Made by a program: the position numbers and the translations under genes. 64,000 nucleotides of DNA from contig NW_025408680.1 of the NCBI RefSeq assembly GCF_020360975.1, forward strand, positions 186,001 through 250,000, given 5' to 3'. Shown piece after piece: positions 43,301 to 52,670 of the stretch. The notes under the pieces were generated by a model, which saw only the letters and a list, made by a program, of their open reading frames with translations, did not search any database and was not told where the DNA came from. The stretch's first letter is position 1. Each line of letters starts with the position of its first letter. Source of the DNA: Hirsutella rhossiliensis. Taxonomy: Eukaryota; Ascomycota; Sordariomycetes; Hypocreales; Ophiocordycipitaceae.

Positions 43301-45929
43301 CGCCATCAACCATGGTCTTGAGCTGCCGTAGGTAGAGATTTTCGTCATCGACAAACTCTCGCAGCAGCTCGTCGGCCGTCACGTCCACGGTGCCCCGGGC
43401 CTTTCTCAAGCTTGGCCGCGATCGCTTGTCCCTGATGCCGCTCGGGATACTCGAGTCGTCGGGCAGAGAGAGCACAGACACCAGGTCCGAATGGCGCGTT
43501 AGCCGCCGCTTGAGGCCGGGCGCGTGGCCATGCGACCTTCCCGGTTCGCTGTCCCTCGTGACGGTCGTTGACTGCGTCATGGTGGAAATGGACAAGTCGG
43601 ACGCCAGATCCGAGCTGAGAGCACTAGAGTCATCCTCGGACAGGATAGTAGACAGCTCCTGCTTCCCGCTTGTCGGTGGCCGCGGCCTAGGAGCGGCCCT
43701 TGGGGTGACCTGTTCGTCACGGTCGCTCTCGGCTGCACGGGGAGTATCGCGTGACACGGAGGTCGACGTATAGTCTGAGGAATGGTAGCTAGAGGCGGCC
43801 GGGTCGTGGCTGTTAAACAGGCGCTCCTCATGGCCTTGGTAGCTCATGGGCCGGGGACCATGCCCGGTAGACTCGCCCTGAAAAGCCTCCTTCAGCACCC
43901 CCAGGAATGGGCGCCGGCCGGGCGATCTCCGAGGCGACGATGGGCCTTTGAGCGCTCGCCGCCTCTGGAGGGCGCTAGCGGTCGGACTTGTGGGCTCCTT
44001 TCCAACCTCGGTCTCGGTCGCGGTCCCGGTGCTGTCAGTGCGAGGTGCCTTGCCCTCTCGGCTCTCGGCATCGTCGGACCGAGGGGTGGACTGGCGCGAG
44101 GGCCTCGTCTCGTGGGATGAACGCCGCCGGGACTTGGTCCGATGCTGGGAAGAGTGGCTGTCGTGAAGCGTCTGCTCCTCGACGGTCGTGGCAGAGGGCT
44201 TTGCCGAATTTTCGACAAACGGATCGACTGTACTGTTGAGCCACTTTTCGATGCTCGGCGGGCTGTTGATGGCGGGCTGTTTGGGCGGCTCATTTATGTC
44301 GTGAATCATCTTCTTGCCTTCCTCCATGACCTTTTTGAAGACGTTGGGCATCGTCTTGAGGCTCGAGTTTCGGTCCACCTTGGCGCGCTTCGGTTTGCTC
44401 TGGTTGAAGGGGAGATCAAGTTCGCTAAACGCGGAGTGGCCAAAGGGAATGTCTCCCGGGATGTCCGCCATGGACTTGTTTGCCAGGCTAGAGCTCAGCT
44501 CGGATGGTTCGTTGAGCGCCGTGCCCAGATACGAAGCCTCATCGCCAGGACCCGACGGACCCTGGGAGAGTATGGAGCTGGGCGCGGGATGGATGACCCT
44601 GGGCTTGCATCGTCTGAAGCGTCTCTTGGATCCCGAGCCCCTCGTAGGGGTATCGAGGACCGAGTCCGGCTCTTCAATGACTTGGATCCGGTCGGAGCCG
44701 TCGTCGTAATGCGACCTGACCGTGGACGAGTGCTCCGACGGATCCGTCATAACCTCGATGTGGTCGGAAAAGGACACATCTCGCTCCGACCCCGGTGTCG
44801 CTCGGCCTCCTGGCCTCGAGGCCGGGGAGGTGTCTGTCTTGACCCTTGGTCTCGCCGCGTCCTTTGATTTGAGGCGTAAACTGCCATCTGCACCGCGTCC
44901 CGAGGACCGTCTGGAGGTGTTGATTCTGATGCCGCCACGATCGGCCTTGTCCCCCAGCGGGGTGACACAGATGCCGTTGCCGGCGCGGGGGGTGGAGCTC
45001 GGCGCGTGCTTGGTGGTGTGGCTCGACGTATATCCTCCATCACTGACGCCCTCGGAGCGCGAACTGCTAGACTGGGCCTGGTTCGGCCTGTAGCGAGGCG
45101 GTGGGGGGTTGTCGGCAGCGTCGACCTTGGCGGCCCAGGCCTTGATCTTTTTGGGGACGGACGGGTTCGGGGCCGAGCGCAGGACAAAGTCGGGCGGAAT
45201 GGGACTGGGCTTGAGGGTCGGGGACTTGCGGACCTTGGGGGAGTTCTTGCGGGCCTTGGGCTTCCTCCAGTTGTCGTCACTAACGACCCTCTTCTTGGGA
45301 GGCGAGTTGGGCCGCGCAGTATCCGGGGACTTGTCGCGCTCCGAGGCCTTTGCGGCCGGGGCGGTGTGGAGGAAGGGGTTCGAATTGGAAGGGCGCCTCT
45401 TGTTCTGCCTCATCTTGATGCGGATGCGGTCCTCCTCGGTGACGCTGTCCAGGTCGTCGTCCCTGAAGGCCACGTCCGGGGGTTCGGTGGCGGCATCGTC
45501 GGGGTCGCCTTGAGCCATGGCCGAGGCATTTGACTTTTGCCATGTCTGGACCCTGTCGCGCACGCCGCCGGGGGCCTGGATCTTGCGGACGGCGCTCTGC
45601 CGCATCTCGTAGCGCAGCTCGGCCTTGATGGCCTCGACACTCAGGCGGCGTCTGCGCTCGGCGGCCAGGCGAGCGGGCGACGGGCGGCCCTTGAGGAAGT
45701 CGGTCAACAGGGTGGGCTCGGGCTTCCTCGAGTTTGAGCGGGCGCGACTCCCGGCGGCGGCGGGAGCGGACTTGGGGGCGGCCCTCTGGTTCTTGGAGGT
45801 CGGCGTCGTCGGCGCATGGCTGGAGTCGTCGTCGCGGGGGGTCTTTGCGTCTGAGGCGGGCCGGGAGGGAGTCGAGTGCTCGGGCAACGCATCTTGGTCG
45901 TCGTCAATGGCGTGGGTTGAGGAAGGCAT
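40386..45929 (-). CDS. large fungal protein with Dbl-homology-like and PH-like regions (putative Rho GEF-like)
   Basis: A single 1,847-codon frame without introns, ATG at 45929 and stop at 40386. About residues 1-840 are disordered and rich in S, P, R and D, with proline/serine tracts. Residues about 845-1050 look like a Dbl-homology helical domain: E-L-L-R-E-F-V-D-D-E near the start and, at about 1005-1020, L-L-K-R-P-L-I-R-V-K-Q-L where Rho GEFs have their conserved K-P-V-Q-R helix. About 1080-1205 resembles a PH domain. A second PH-like region lies at about 1463-1590, and a conserved-looking C-terminal module (W-E-D-Y-G; G-C-F-S-G-M-G; W-C-F-Q) at about 1713-1847. By family knowledge this would activate a Rho GTPase at the cortex, but the match is by eye and the catalytic role is unproven. 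The neighbouring gene at 48749 lies on the same strand, 2.8 kb upstream. Confidence 0.85.
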   Translation of the reverse strand: MPSSTHAIDDDQDALPEHSTPSRPASDAKTPRDDDSSHAPTTPTSKNQRAAPKSAPAAAGSRARSNSRKPEPTLLTDFLKGRPSPARLAAERRRRLSVEAIKAELRYEMRQSAVRKIQAPGGVRDRVQTWQKSNASAMAQGDPDDAATEPPDVAFRDDDLDSVTEEDRIRIKMRQNKRRPSNSNPFLHTAPAAKASERDKSPDTARPNSPPKKRVVSDDNWRKPKARKNSPKVRKSPTLKPSPIPPDFVLRSAPNPSVPKKIKAWAAKVDAADNPPPPRYRPNQAQSSSSRSEGVSDGGYTSSHTTKHAPSSTPRAGNGICVTPLGDKADRGGIRINTSRRSSGRGADGSLRLKSKDAARPRVKTDTSPASRPGGRATPGSERDVSFSDHIEVMTDPSEHSSTVRSHYDDGSDRIQVIEEPDSVLDTPTRGSGSKRRFRRCKPRVIHPAPSSILSQGPSGPGDEASYLGTALNEPSELSSSLANKSMADIPGDIPFGHSAFSELDLPFNQSKPKRAKVDRNSSLKTMPNVFKKVMEEGKKMIHDINEPPKQPAINSPPSIEKWLNSTVDPFVENSAKPSATTVEEQTLHDSHSSQHRTKSRRRSSHETRPSRQSTPRSDDAESREGKAPRTDSTGTATETEVGKEPTSPTASALQRRRALKGPSSPRRSPGRRPFLGVLKEAFQGESTGHGPRPMSYQGHEERLFNSHDPAASSYHSSDYTSTSVSRDTPRAAESDRDEQVTPRAAPRPRPPTSGKQELSTILSEDDSSALSSDLASDLSISTMTQSTTVTRDSEPGRSHGHAPGLKRRLTRHSDLVSVLSLPDDSSIPSGIRDKRSRPSLRKARGTVDVTADELLREFVDDENLYLRQLKTMVDGVVPVLLSHVVYGTSATELFGSSPSKPGSYSLSKSVVSMGVALEKLNNAHKKASTSDIRKLSHWAHGIVPIYSSYLSAWRLGFEDVVVNLAPAEGSSGDDDSLLNALPRNESGDIVNAEGERVAVAYLLKRPLIRVKQLARFFQCVDAIQGSSDTHDLVRDFEVLQEKARRRHKEETARMTDEDAVDTDTARTRDLRTLESAKSPVKIDPSRQVNAKDLFSLSLAHSNGQRLECQVELVHRDKQSHPGDEGDLLIRETGDLLRSYLLFAPISMSVVSARASMAALEMVVMVHGTYNGRAWHELLTLGADSEDQIQDWLDIFPRTPVPPTELEPSVVSEPGRPSTPESMPDISVGAPSELSSSPRSPIAKDLSAPSPDGRRALPSRYRPRSSTIPSQPSPAPSSDDGDPEKTPTRQHEYREEKSRRPSESTRTDSRSLWAEDSKHVYPQADDTPPPPPPAHRSPPSPSPRAADTSTPKLSPPVDKQSNDRVKRRGSSPLKHEYLPSDTSSASGAYSTEESEPESSDDEIESVDIPETELGVSIKQDTLPEAESQVSAVSAASACSLTPSNSASQAGLHGPKAAPEDKAERFIATISRWSDKGTWKDMSAHPCSIIVKAGLVEAYNFHKRDSKKDDRPLLALDLTPLVLIRQSTALDLEIRSSVQPHCLLHPSHGGGNFRFRCHSAPECFSLYMSVHHARLNNQKFIQLENEARFKSFGERNATAAGEGSSSSRRRGWFGRKNSYRGSVRAPSQSHDGTSTTPSSVPSASTFLKKLTLAGNLSFNIARSSVDRQGAGSGGGGNSMYTLNSSSSGASPLRSPSVSMAESGRHSASPSTENIKIRLHLLLVAAAKWEDYGNCSLQIRRPPPGWRQALRANHGLEKRVTVTTVPKKESEAPKVVLDAVLGSGCFSGMGSRGIVCGVWEEVKDGDGVVGMVPATGATGGNIKKWCFQLATAGEAGWVLRLLHQEVLRA

Positions 45930-47201
45930 AGTACCCTAGACTGCAAGGTCAAGCAATCTCAGCAGGGCAGTCACGGGTGGGGGTGCTTGAGGCTCCTCGG
46001 TCAAACAGCGTCAGACAGAAGATTTACCTTGAAAGGGTAGCATGCTGTGGCAGCCGTCGGCAAGGCGCGCGACGCTACCAGCACAGCATGGCAGGGGAGG
46101 CCGTGGTTCGAGGGAAGTGCCGTTGTCGCGAGCTTGAAGCCGGGCCTCGGAGGGGGGGGGACAGCCAACAAAAGACGGCAAGGCGAGCAGCAGGTTACGG
46201 CAAGGAGATAAGGTGGACGAGGACGAAAAGGTAAGGCAAGGTCGGGCCCGGTAGGCAGAGGGTGTGTTTGCCGGTGCCTAACAAGAGATTGCTGGCCGCC
46301 CGTGTCGTCGGATAGGCACAGAGGGCACAGAGGACGAATGCGAGGACTCGTCGCGGATGCAGAGGAGAAGGTAGGAGGCGGATGAGCACGAATGGGCAGA
46401 GAGAGGCACAGACAAGAGGTTTGGTTGGTTAGTTAGCGAGCGTAAGAGAGAATGTGTCCACTGGTGTGTATATTTGTTCGTTCGCGTGCGTCAGACGAGC
46501 AGGGACAAGCGCGTGCGCGCGAGAGAGATGGCGGGAGAGATGGCGAGAGAGAAGCTCCCCATGGACAGCCGACGACGACGAGAGTGGTGGTTTGGGGGCC
46601 GGACCTGGAGCTTGAGACCCTGGAGTGGCTTGAGTCTAGCGGATACCGCAGTAACCAACAAAGGCGCCTCTTTTGGGCTGAACTTGCCAAGGTAAACAAC
46701 AGAACGGTCGTGGAACCCAGGTACCTCTGCTGTACATGCCAGCGGGTGGGGGGCCCATGCGAGGTACCAACGCTTGTCTGTGCAGCGGCTGTCCAGCCGT
46801 GTAGCCAGCATGTACAGTAACTATCCGTCAATGTCGTCCCGCCCGTAACCAACGAGTCGGGCCACCCACACACGAGTACGAGCTTCCGGGCGAGAGAACC
46901 AAGGACCAAGCAAGGCGCGCATCGCGGGTCGCACCAAAAAAAAGGCCTCAAGCTGCCTGCAAGAAAATCCACGTAGTACCTAAGTATGTATGTACAGTAC
47001 AAGTACAGTACCGGTACGTACGTCCTGGTGAGGCCCGTGGATGCTTCGTCTCGCCAAGCAAAGCTCCGCTGCGGGCCCCGGCTCTTGCGTGCAGATGCTC
47101 GCCACCCGGAGTAGAAGTATATCAATAAGCACCTCCCTTCCATACCTGCTGGCATCGCAAGAATCTCCTTTCACCTCCTCTACTTTCTCTACAAAGCGCA
47201 G

Positions 47202-47223
47202 CTCTCTCTCTCTCTCTCTCTCT
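47202..47223. repeat. (CT)n microsatellite
   Basis: Uninterrupted CT dinucleotides; such pyrimidine tracts are common in fungal promoters. Confidence 0.85.
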
Positions 47224-47781
47224 TTTCAACCAACCACTGCTAGCGGGTGGCTACCGACGGATGGGGAGGAGAGACGGAGCAGCTGGGCCGTCTGTTCCGC
47301 GTACTGTACTGCACTGTACTGTTCTGCGCTGTACCTCATATGGCGTGCATGCTTGGCACAAGACACGGCACTCGCCTTTCCTGTTAAGCCTCTTGTGACT
47401 CGTCACTTATTGGCGTTTCACGAGCTGTATCGCTGTATCGGCACGGCAAGCAAGTGTCCATCCGTTGCCCGTCACATTCGGCCGGCCCGCCCGTGTCGTC
47501 ATCTTTTTGCCAGCCTCGTCAGTGCCGTGACCATCTTTCTTGACTGCAAACTACAAATCATCCACGTGCAAGCTGTCTGTGCAAGGTAATTATAGCATCT
47601 ACGCCCCCCAGCGCCCCATGCTTGTCTCGGCCCCCTTCCCTTTCTTGCTCCCTCCCGCCTGCCGCCACAGCCGGACCGTTTTCCTGGAACCTGACCAACA
47701 CCGCGTGAGAGGATAGACACCCCAGTGTTCGTGCGAGGGGAAAATGTCCGGCTCTCCATACCTCCTCCTACCTGGCCAACT

Positions 47782-47840
47782 CACCTACCCAATAACCTAC
47801 CCAATAACCTACCCATCTAACCTACCCATCTAACCTACCC
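47782..47840. repeat. tandem repeat of AACCTACCCA-type units
   Basis: Five imperfect copies of a 10-12-bp unit (AACCTACCCAAT / AACCTACCCATCT). It is not telomeric (no TTAGGG array). Confidence 0.8.
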
Positions 47841-48220
47841 GACCACGATACCTAGCGCGCCACCATTTTCCCGACCCTGTGCCGTCACGGGACCTGCCGC
47901 CAACAGCCCCGTTCGCCCGCCTCCTCTTCGCCCGCCTCCTCTTCGCCCCATGGCAATTCCAACGACGCCCGAGATGACCTCGTCGTCATGCCTTCTCCTC
48001 CTTGCCCATGGGTCGCTGTCACCGGCTAACACTAACTCAGTCAACGCTCAACTCTCCCCCCAGCAAATCAACCGGTCCGGAGAATTTTCCAAAACACCCG
48101 TACATCTCGACACGGGCAGGAATGCGTCCGCGGCGGCTCGGGACGAACAAGAGTCTACGCCATGGCAGACAGACGAGACATGTAATTTACCGACACACAC
48201 ACTCGCACTCACTTACACAG

Positions 48221-48245
48221 ACACACACACACACACACGCACACA
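48221..48245. repeat. (AC)n microsatellite
   Basis: AC dinucleotides with one GC interruption, embedded in a longer CA-rich stretch from about 48,191. Confidence 0.85.
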
Positions 48246-48748
48246 GTCCAGCTGATCCCATCCCACCGGGTCATGTTTCCCCGCCGCATCCACCCACACC
48301 ATCTCCTCCATCCCTGCACCCGACGCCTCTGCAGAATCACGTTCCATGTGCCCACCCTGCTGCTGCTGGTAGGTACTGTACAGTGACTTCCAAGACCATG
48401 CAAAGCTTCATCTACCCTAGAGTCCTCGGCCACTTACACGGGGCGGCAGTGCGACACCTCCTCAATGCAATCACGGTAGGTTCGAGGAAAGGCTTGGATG
48501 AGTAGAAGCCGTCCTGGTATTAAGTACAGCCAATCCAAGCAAAGCCCTCCCCCAGCCTGTACACTTTGTTGCCTCGAGTATTAAGTAGGTAATAACTTAT
48601 AGCCCCCACAGTAAGTCACCGTAACACCTTCCAATGCAAAAACACATCATGACGCCAACACCGCCATATGCATAGCCCAAAAGCATCCTACCTAGACCCC
48701 ACAGATCCAAGACCAAAGGAAGACAAGAGTCTCCCTCAAACAGGTCAG

Positions 48749-49501
48749 CTACTCCCGCGCCGGAAGCAGGAATCGCACCCTCTTCTTCGGCCTCGCAGCC
48801 GTCTTCTTTAGCGTCGCTCCATTACTTCCCGTGCCGCTTCCATCCCCCTCGCCGTCCGTCTGGCTCCTCATCATCTCCTCCTCCGTCTCCTCCTCAATGG
48901 ACCACACATCCGGGCTCGGCTCCCGCCACAGCCGCCCTGGACGTGGGCGGGCCGACATGCTTCTCGCCTGGCCCACCCGCTGAGTCCGCGCCGAGCTCCT
49001 GCCACGAGTCCGTGCGGCCGGGTAAGACGCTGGCGACAAGAGGCCGTCCGCGGCACGCCCGTGCACGGGGCTCATGGTGCGTAGCCTGAGGCCGTCAATG
49101 GCAATGTTTCGCAGCGATGCAAGGCGCGACGGGCTGCCGGGCGAGAAGCGCACGTAGTCCTCGTCGTCGTCCTCGTCGGTGGTGAGGCCGTCCGAGTCCA
49201 GTTCCGGGGACGCGGCACGCGCCTTGGGATTGCCGAGGCCCTCGAGGCTCGATGGGCTCACGCTGCGCACAATGTCGCGGGGCTGGCTCGAGTCTTCGAT
49301 GCCGGCATCATAGACCATGTCCTCATATCCAACGTCGCCCATGTCGTTGCCCGGGGTGAGGAAGTAGGTGAGAGGGTTGTCATCAATGTCCTCGAGGAGC
49401 GGCCTGGGGTCGCTGCTCGCCTTGGACATGGACGGGTTCAGCCGCACCTGGGTCGGTGGCCACGAGTCTCGACGAGACCAGACGCTTGACTCTGCAGGCA
49501 T
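48749..49501 (-). CDS. hypothetical acidic/serine-rich protein, 250 aa
   Basis: An uninterrupted frame with ATG at 49501 and stop at 48749. I do not recognise a domain. The protein is mostly disordered: a hydrophilic N-terminus, an acidic patch with D-E-D-D-D-E-D-Y near residue 117, several S-P sites (possible CDK/MAPK targets), an arginine/serine stretch near 165-190, and a basic tail with R-P-K-K-R-V-R-F, which could be a nuclear signal. Codon-position GC bias and the lack of stops support a real gene. A TATA-like run lies about 150 bp upstream. It is divergent from the enzyme gene at 51588 across a 2.1-kb space. Confidence 0.7.
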   Translation of the reverse strand: MPAESSVWSRRDSWPPTQVRLNPSMSKASSDPRPLLEDIDDNPLTYFLTPGNDMGDVGYEDMVYDAGIEDSSQPRDIVRSVSPSSLEGLGNPKARAASPELDSDGLTTDEDDDEDYVRFSPGSPSRLASLRNIAIDGLRLRTMSPVHGRAADGLLSPASYPAARTRGRSSARTQRVGQARSMSARPRPGRLWREPSPDVWSIEEETEEEMMRSQTDGEGDGSGTGSNGATLKKTAARPKKRVRFLLPARE

Positions 49502-49652
49502 AGTGTCTGTATGTGCCCGGCTGCTGTGTATTGGTGTTTGAGTATCCCTCAGCGTTGGAACTGTTCCAGTCTGAGGAACCTGATGATTTCGACATCAAGC
49601 CTAGAGCTCCAAGAGGCTTCGAGCACCGAGGGAGAAAGGGCGGCGTGGCGTC

Positions 49653-49662
49653 ATATATATAG
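49653..49662 (-). promoter_or_regulatory. TATA-like box upstream of the 250-aa gene
   Basis: On the minus strand GAGCTATATATATGA, about 150 bp before the ATG at 49501, in an otherwise GC-rich region. Plausible as a core promoter. Confidence 0.4.
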
Positions 49663-51587
49663 CTCACGTATGCACGATGCAGCGCTCGCCGCCGTCCCAT
49701 CTCCGGTAGGCCTCCACACCCATCATTTCCGCTCTCGCGTACGCCTTGTGTCAACTTGGCTGCTCGTCGTCTTAGTCACATCGCCCAAAAGGGTGGCCTT
49801 GTGAGTTCTCGAGGTGGGTGTCGTGCAGATAGGCAGCCAAGCAAGGGTGCTGCGCCCACATGAAGCGGCCTATCAGGGATCGGCGGCCACCCTCCAAAAG
49901 ACGGTGCCCTACGCCATGCCGACTTCTGTCGTCCCGTCTGCCCCAAGTCATGGGTCTCCCGGTGCTGCCAACTGCAGAAGCCAACGTGAGGCCGCGGCGA
50001 GGCTGCATGGCGCAGGATAGCGAAACCTGCCGGCGGCGGCGACGGGCGGGAGCCTAGGGTGGTGGGGAGGATGAATCATGGCCTGGGAGGCTGACGAAAG
50101 CCTGAACTTGGCCGGCTCCTAGCTCTTGAGCGGGCTCGTAAGCTGAGACTCGGGACACCATCACGACGCAAATGCGGAAAGCCAAAGTTGAGCATCTGAC
50201 AGTTCCCCATGGTGGTCCCGGCAGCTCGTGGCCATGGCAGCGAATGCCGGCACGACAAGGCCGGGGGGTTTGACCAAGCCCATGTGCGCACAACGAGAAT
50301 CCCATCTGCATGATCTGGCGATTTGTATCAAGCATATCCTGTTGGACCGGAAGCTTTCCAGGCCGTGAAACCGCATGTTGCGCCTCGAGATGGATGCACG
50401 GTGCCTTGCATTGTGCATCCCGAGGGCGGCGGCGGCGCGTCAACCGGCCGAACCACGCCCTTGGCCTTGCAAGTATTGATATGATCCCAAATGGCACGCG
50501 AGGGTCATCAGATTTCGAGCCAGGCCGTCCATGGCTTGCCAGAGCGGGACACAACAGTGTAACCTGCCCAGAGTGACCACCGAACGTGGTCGAAAGTGCC
50601 AAGCTGAATAGCTAGAGCTGCTGGCGACGGGAGACGTTTGCTCCGGCGCCCATGGACTGCGCCTTTGACTCACCAGCAGCATCAGCCTCGCCTTGAGAAG
50701 ACGCCACGCTGCCGCGACGGGGGAAACGCGCCCCAGCTGATGGCTTTGCGAGCCCCGAAGCGCGGCTCGACACCATCTCATGGATGACTCTAGGGAGTAA
50801 ATGGCAAGCCAGAGAAGCAGGAAGGAGAATCTGGCTGTGACCCAGAGCCACTGCAGACCTGCTCCGAGTCAATAGACACGGCGCCTCGATCACGCGCCGG
50901 CCCTCCTAGGAACACCCGCTCGTAAATGGGTGTGCAGCTGGGTGAATATTGGCGGCGGAACAAGAGCTCTCTCAGCACGAGCGTGGCACATGCGCCAAGG
51001 TGTCTCGGTCTCGGGTCGTTGTCGTCTGGATAGCATGACCGCGCAGTCCCAACACCACCGTTGCAACTCGGCGACTGGAGACACCAGGCAGTCAGTCATC
51101 TGCCGCTGGGGCAGTCTCCTCTCATCTGCCGGCACAGAGCTGCCATGCCCCAAGGAGCAGCGTGCCTCGTATGCATACATGGCTTGCTGGTCTGACGGGG
51201 GGTTCTTGATTACAAAGTTTTGGACCACTCAGCTCGCCGCCCTTTGCAATGCCGGGCTGCCTGTTCGAGAAAACGCCAATCGAAGCTGAAACGATGTGCC
51301 GGAACTCGGGAGGAAACGGATCCTATCGCTGCTGGGCACTGACGACACGGATACCCGACGAGCCGGCGGGAGTTGGTTATAACAAGGTTCATCCCAGAGA
51401 AAACCTTGACCGTGGCGGCAGACGGAAAAGCTGTCCCCAACCAGGGGGAACCACGTGACTGAGGCGGCTGGCGATCCACTCCCCTCCCAGTCTTCATCGC
51501 CCCTCTATTATTATTACCTACTCACATCCGTAAGTTACTGCTGTAGGCGATAATATCTGTGTTGGGCCCCCCCTGGTCAGAGACCCG
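49663..51587. other. divergent intergenic region, nothing recognised
   Basis: Lies between the minus-strand gene ending at 49501 and the plus-strand gene at 51588, and must hold both promoters. Frames of 60-180 codons occur on both strands, but they overlap each other and have arginine/serine/proline-rich random composition. Confidence 0.5.
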
Positions 51588-52670
51588 ATGGAGCGAGACA
51601 GTTTCACTGCCAAGAGGCGCGCGGCACGATCCTCGCCGCAGTTCCATCTCGTTCTCGCCGCCGCTCTGCTCTTCTGCCTGCTTCTCGCCTGGCGCAGCGG
51701 CAGCTTTTCCCTCCGCGCACAGCTCGACCGCCCGCCCCAACAAGCGGCAAATTTCGATTTTCAGCCAGACAACGCGGCCCAGGTGGTCCTGACGCCCGTG
51801 GACAAGGATATGGCACCCCGCTCTGCCTCGATGCCCATGCGCATCATCACCTACAACATCAGGTACGCCACGGAGAAGCAGGTGGCCGATGAAAAGCCCT
51901 GGACGATCCGCTGCCCAAAGCTCTGCAACCAGGTGCGCTTCATCACCACGGGCCACGAGAACCCCTTCCTGTGTCTGCAGGAGGCCCTCCATGCGCAGGT
52001 CAACGATGTCCAAGCCGAGCTGGGGCCCTCGTGGGCCTTTATTGGCCGCGGCCGCGAGGAGGGCGAGGCAGACGGCGAGTACTCGCCCATCTTTTATCGC
52101 TCAGACACGTGGAAGTGCACGCGGAGCCAGACGCGCTGGCTCAGCCCGACGCCCGAGGTGCCCTCTCGCGGCTGGGATGCCGCCTTCAGCCGAATCGTCA
52201 CCATGGGCGAGTTCTTGCACAACGAGACGGGCACCAGCGTCGTCGTCATGAACACACACTTTGACCATGTCGGCTACCGCGCGCGGACAGAGAGCGCCAA
52301 GCTGCTCATCAAGTTTGCAAAGGAGTGGGGTGCGGGCGATGGGGTAACGGCGCCGCCGTCAGCCGTCTTGGTCGCCGGCGACTTTAATAGCCCGCCCGAC
52401 GAGGAGGCCTACAAGGTCATGACGGCGCCAGGGTCGGGCATGTCCGACATTGCCAATCTGGTGCCCAAGGAGAAGCATTACGGGAACAACCTGACTTACA
52501 CGAGCTTCGGCGAGCCCAACGAGCCGCCCCTGCTCATCGACTTTCTCTTCATCCAGGAGCCTCGCACGGCCACCATCAACACGTTTGGTGTGCTGGACAA
52601 CAGCTTCGACGATCGGCTTCTCCTGTCAGACCATCGGCCTGTCGTGGCCGATCTTGACGTCAAAATCTAG
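51588..52670 (+). CDS. membrane-anchored endonuclease/exonuclease/phosphatase (EEP) family enzyme
   Basis: 360 residues, intronless. Residues about 19-35 form a single hydrophobic segment after a basic N-terminus, so the protein is probably a signal-anchored (type II) or secreted protein with the enzyme on the lumenal/outer side. The EEP fold motifs are all present and in order: I-T-Y-N-I-R (N90), L-Q-E (E132), Y-S-P-I-F-Y-R (Y169, R171), N-T-H-F-D-H (N222, H224), G-D-F-N-S (D265, N267), D318 and S-D-H-R-P (D348, H349). These residues bind Mg2+ and cleave phosphodiester or phosphomonoester bonds in this superfamily (DNase I-like; sphingomyelinase, inositol phosphatase and CCR4-type relatives). 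The substrate cannot be fixed from sequence. Length and layout fit fungal secreted EEP proteins. The ATG follows GC-normal sequence, and no earlier in-frame start is needed. Confidence 0.9.
   Translation: MERDSFTAKRRAARSSPQFHLVLAAALLFCLLLAWRSGSFSLRAQLDRPPQQAANFDFQPDNAAQVVLTPVDKDMAPRSASMPMRIITYNIRYATEKQVADEKPWTIRCPKLCNQVRFITTGHENPFLCLQEALHAQVNDVQAELGPSWAFIGRGREEGEADGEYSPIFYRSDTWKCTRSQTRWLSPTPEVPSRGWDAAFSRIVTMGEFLHNETGTSVVVMNTHFDHVGYRARTESAKLLIKFAKEWGAGDGVTAPPSAVLVAGDFNSPPDEEAYKVMTAPGSGMSDIANLVPKEKHYGNNLTYTSFGEPNEPPLLIDFLFIQEPRTATINTFGVLDNSFDDRLLLSDHRPVVADLDVKI

Larger units (their letters stand above)
45930..48748. other. 2.8-kb intergenic region with several microsatellites
   Basis: Upstream region of the large minus-strand gene. 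It contains GTAC/TGTA-rich runs (46,979-47,022; 47,295-47,340), a (CT)n tract (47202-47223), a tandem repeat (47782-47840) and an (AC)n tract (48221-48245). Open frames here are short, overlap on both strands and have compositionally random translations, so none was called. Confidence 0.6.

Noticed and set aside
46433..47155. 240-codon minus-strand frame upstream of the large gene
   Set aside because: The translation is Cys/Trp/Arg-rich and non-protein-like, and it runs through GTAC repeats, so it is probably a chance frame.
47782..47840. Possible telomere-like array
   Set aside because: The unit is AACCTACCCA-like and non-uniform, not CCCTAA, and it lies between genes.
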